In this document: positions 5,514 through 5,963 of the stretch, one piece after another
How the letters are laid out: each line of letters opens with the position of its first letter
Numbering within the stretch: position 1 is the first letter of the stretch
NCBI GenBank assembly: GCA_902797415.1
Contig: CADBSQ010000072.1
Location: 1 to 5,963 of the forward strand
DNA: 5,963 nucleotides
Source of the DNA: an uncultured Erysipelotrichaceae bacterium
Lineage (GTDB): Bacteria; Bacillota_I; Bacilli_A; RF39; UBA660
Reading direction: 5' to 3'
Program-made: the position numbers and the translations under genes
Notes under the pieces: model-generated
Database searches by the model: none
What the model was told of the DNA's origin: nothing
Seen by the model: only the letters and a program-made list of their open reading frames with translations

Positions 5514-5963
5514 TTAGTTTCCTGTGAAGCTAAAATGCATGTAATCTTGATAACTTCCTGGCCAGTCTCCTGCCCATTTCCATCCTTTTGCTTTAAAGGC
5601 TTGAACAAGTACTCCATCTTTTGGAATTGAAAATTCACTTCTAGATGGGTCCCAGAATTTTCCTTCGATAACCTTCGATCCTCTGTGTGAATAGTTTTCA
5701 TTAGGATTTATATCAATGGCAATACCGTAAGAGTGATGTGATAATTGGCCGCTTCCCTTACCATTATTCATTGATCTAAATTGGTAACAACTAGCACTAT
5801 ATATTTTAAAGCCGCTATCCTGTGCTATCTTAAATACTTCTTGAACATCTCTTGCTAAAGATTTATGTATAATAAGCTCACCAGTCGTCTTAGTTCCGTC
5901 TTTTTTTGTTAATGGTACTTGAATTTTAGTTAAGTACATTTGCATAGCAAGAGGTGTACTAGG
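5514..5963 (-). CDS. M15-family zinc D,D-carboxypeptidase/endopeptidase, 5'-partial at window edge
   Basis: This is a peptidoglycan stem-peptide hydrolase domain of the M15 (VanY/CwlK/Ply500-like) class. Numbering is from the Met at 5945. LSHHSYGIAIDIN (68-80) is the S-x-H-x-x-G-x-A-x-D motif, giving zinc ligands His71 and Asp78. QDYMHFSF (133-140) is the D-x-x-H-F motif, giving catalytic Asp134 and the third zinc ligand His137. GWKWAGDWPG (121-130) is the Trp/Gly segment typical just before it, and PNENYSHRG (81-89) is typical of Firmicutes members. The catalytic set is complete, so it should be active. The frame stays open from 5945 to the window edge (Pro-Ser-Thr-Pro-Leu-Ala before the Met) with no Shine-Dalgarno, so the real start and any signal peptide or targeting domain lie outside the window. 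It heads a probable operon with the membrane protein. Peptide-bond specificity (D-Ala-D-Ala or L-Ala-D-Glu) cannot be settled by eye. A prophage endolysin is less likely, as no phage genes are visible. Confidence 0.88.
   Translation of the reverse strand, partial: PSTPLAMQMYLTKIQVPLTKKDGTKTTGELIIHKSLARDVQEVFKIAQDSGFKIYSASCYQFRSMNNGKGSGQLSHHSYGIAIDINPNENYSHRGSKVIEGKFWDPSRSEFSIPKDGVLVQAFKAKGWKWAGDWPGSYQDYMHFSFTGN

Noticed and set aside
5318..5701. Open frames at 5318-5527 (+) and 5387-5701 (-)
   Set aside because: They overlap the membrane-protein and M15 genes in other frames. The true frames have strong family motifs or a clear RBS, so these are shadows.

Overview
The window is strongly AT-rich and has clear AGGAGG-type ribosome binding sites, a lipobox signal peptide, a peptidoglycan-peptidase domain and U-tract hairpin terminators. 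This fits a low-GC monoderm (Firmicutes/Bacillota type) bacterium, perhaps a gut Bacilli or Erysipelotrichia-like lineage; the lineage is inference. All tryptophans in the recognisable genes are TGG and no gene has an internal TGA, so the standard bacterial code applies rather than the Mycoplasma code.

Left part (1-4546, + strand): three co-directional genes. The first is a very large protein of unknown function whose reading frame is open at the left edge, so its true start lies outside the window. It has a long hydrophilic, probably helical N-terminal part and a distinctive C-terminal module rich in Gly, Cys and His. Its end overlaps by 26 bases a 70-residue cold-shock-like OB-fold gene, with the second gene's Shine-Dalgarno inside the first gene. 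Next comes a lipoprotein with two internally repeated domains. The first carries a nearly canonical cystatin inhibitory loop (QVVSG followed by TNY) with the cystatin-like downstream strands. A perfect 8-bp hairpin with a GTAA loop and a T-run closes this group.

Middle (4547-4899): a gene-poor convergent gap. It holds a 33-bp-period direct repeat, then the decayed C-terminal end of an AAA+ ATPase of the DUF4143 type, whose last residues sit in another frame after a stop codon. A relic terminator and a bidirectional terminator for the opposite strand follow.

Right part (4900-5963, - strand): a probable two-gene operon read leftward. A zinc M15-type D,D-carboxypeptidase/endopeptidase, cut by the right window edge, is followed 13 bases later by a single-span membrane-anchored protein of unknown function. 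Together with the lipoprotein these point to cell-envelope functions. Nothing in the sequence ties the + and - strand genes into one system. The two points most worth following up are the tandem cystatin-like lipoprotein and the giant protein coupled to the small OB-fold gene.
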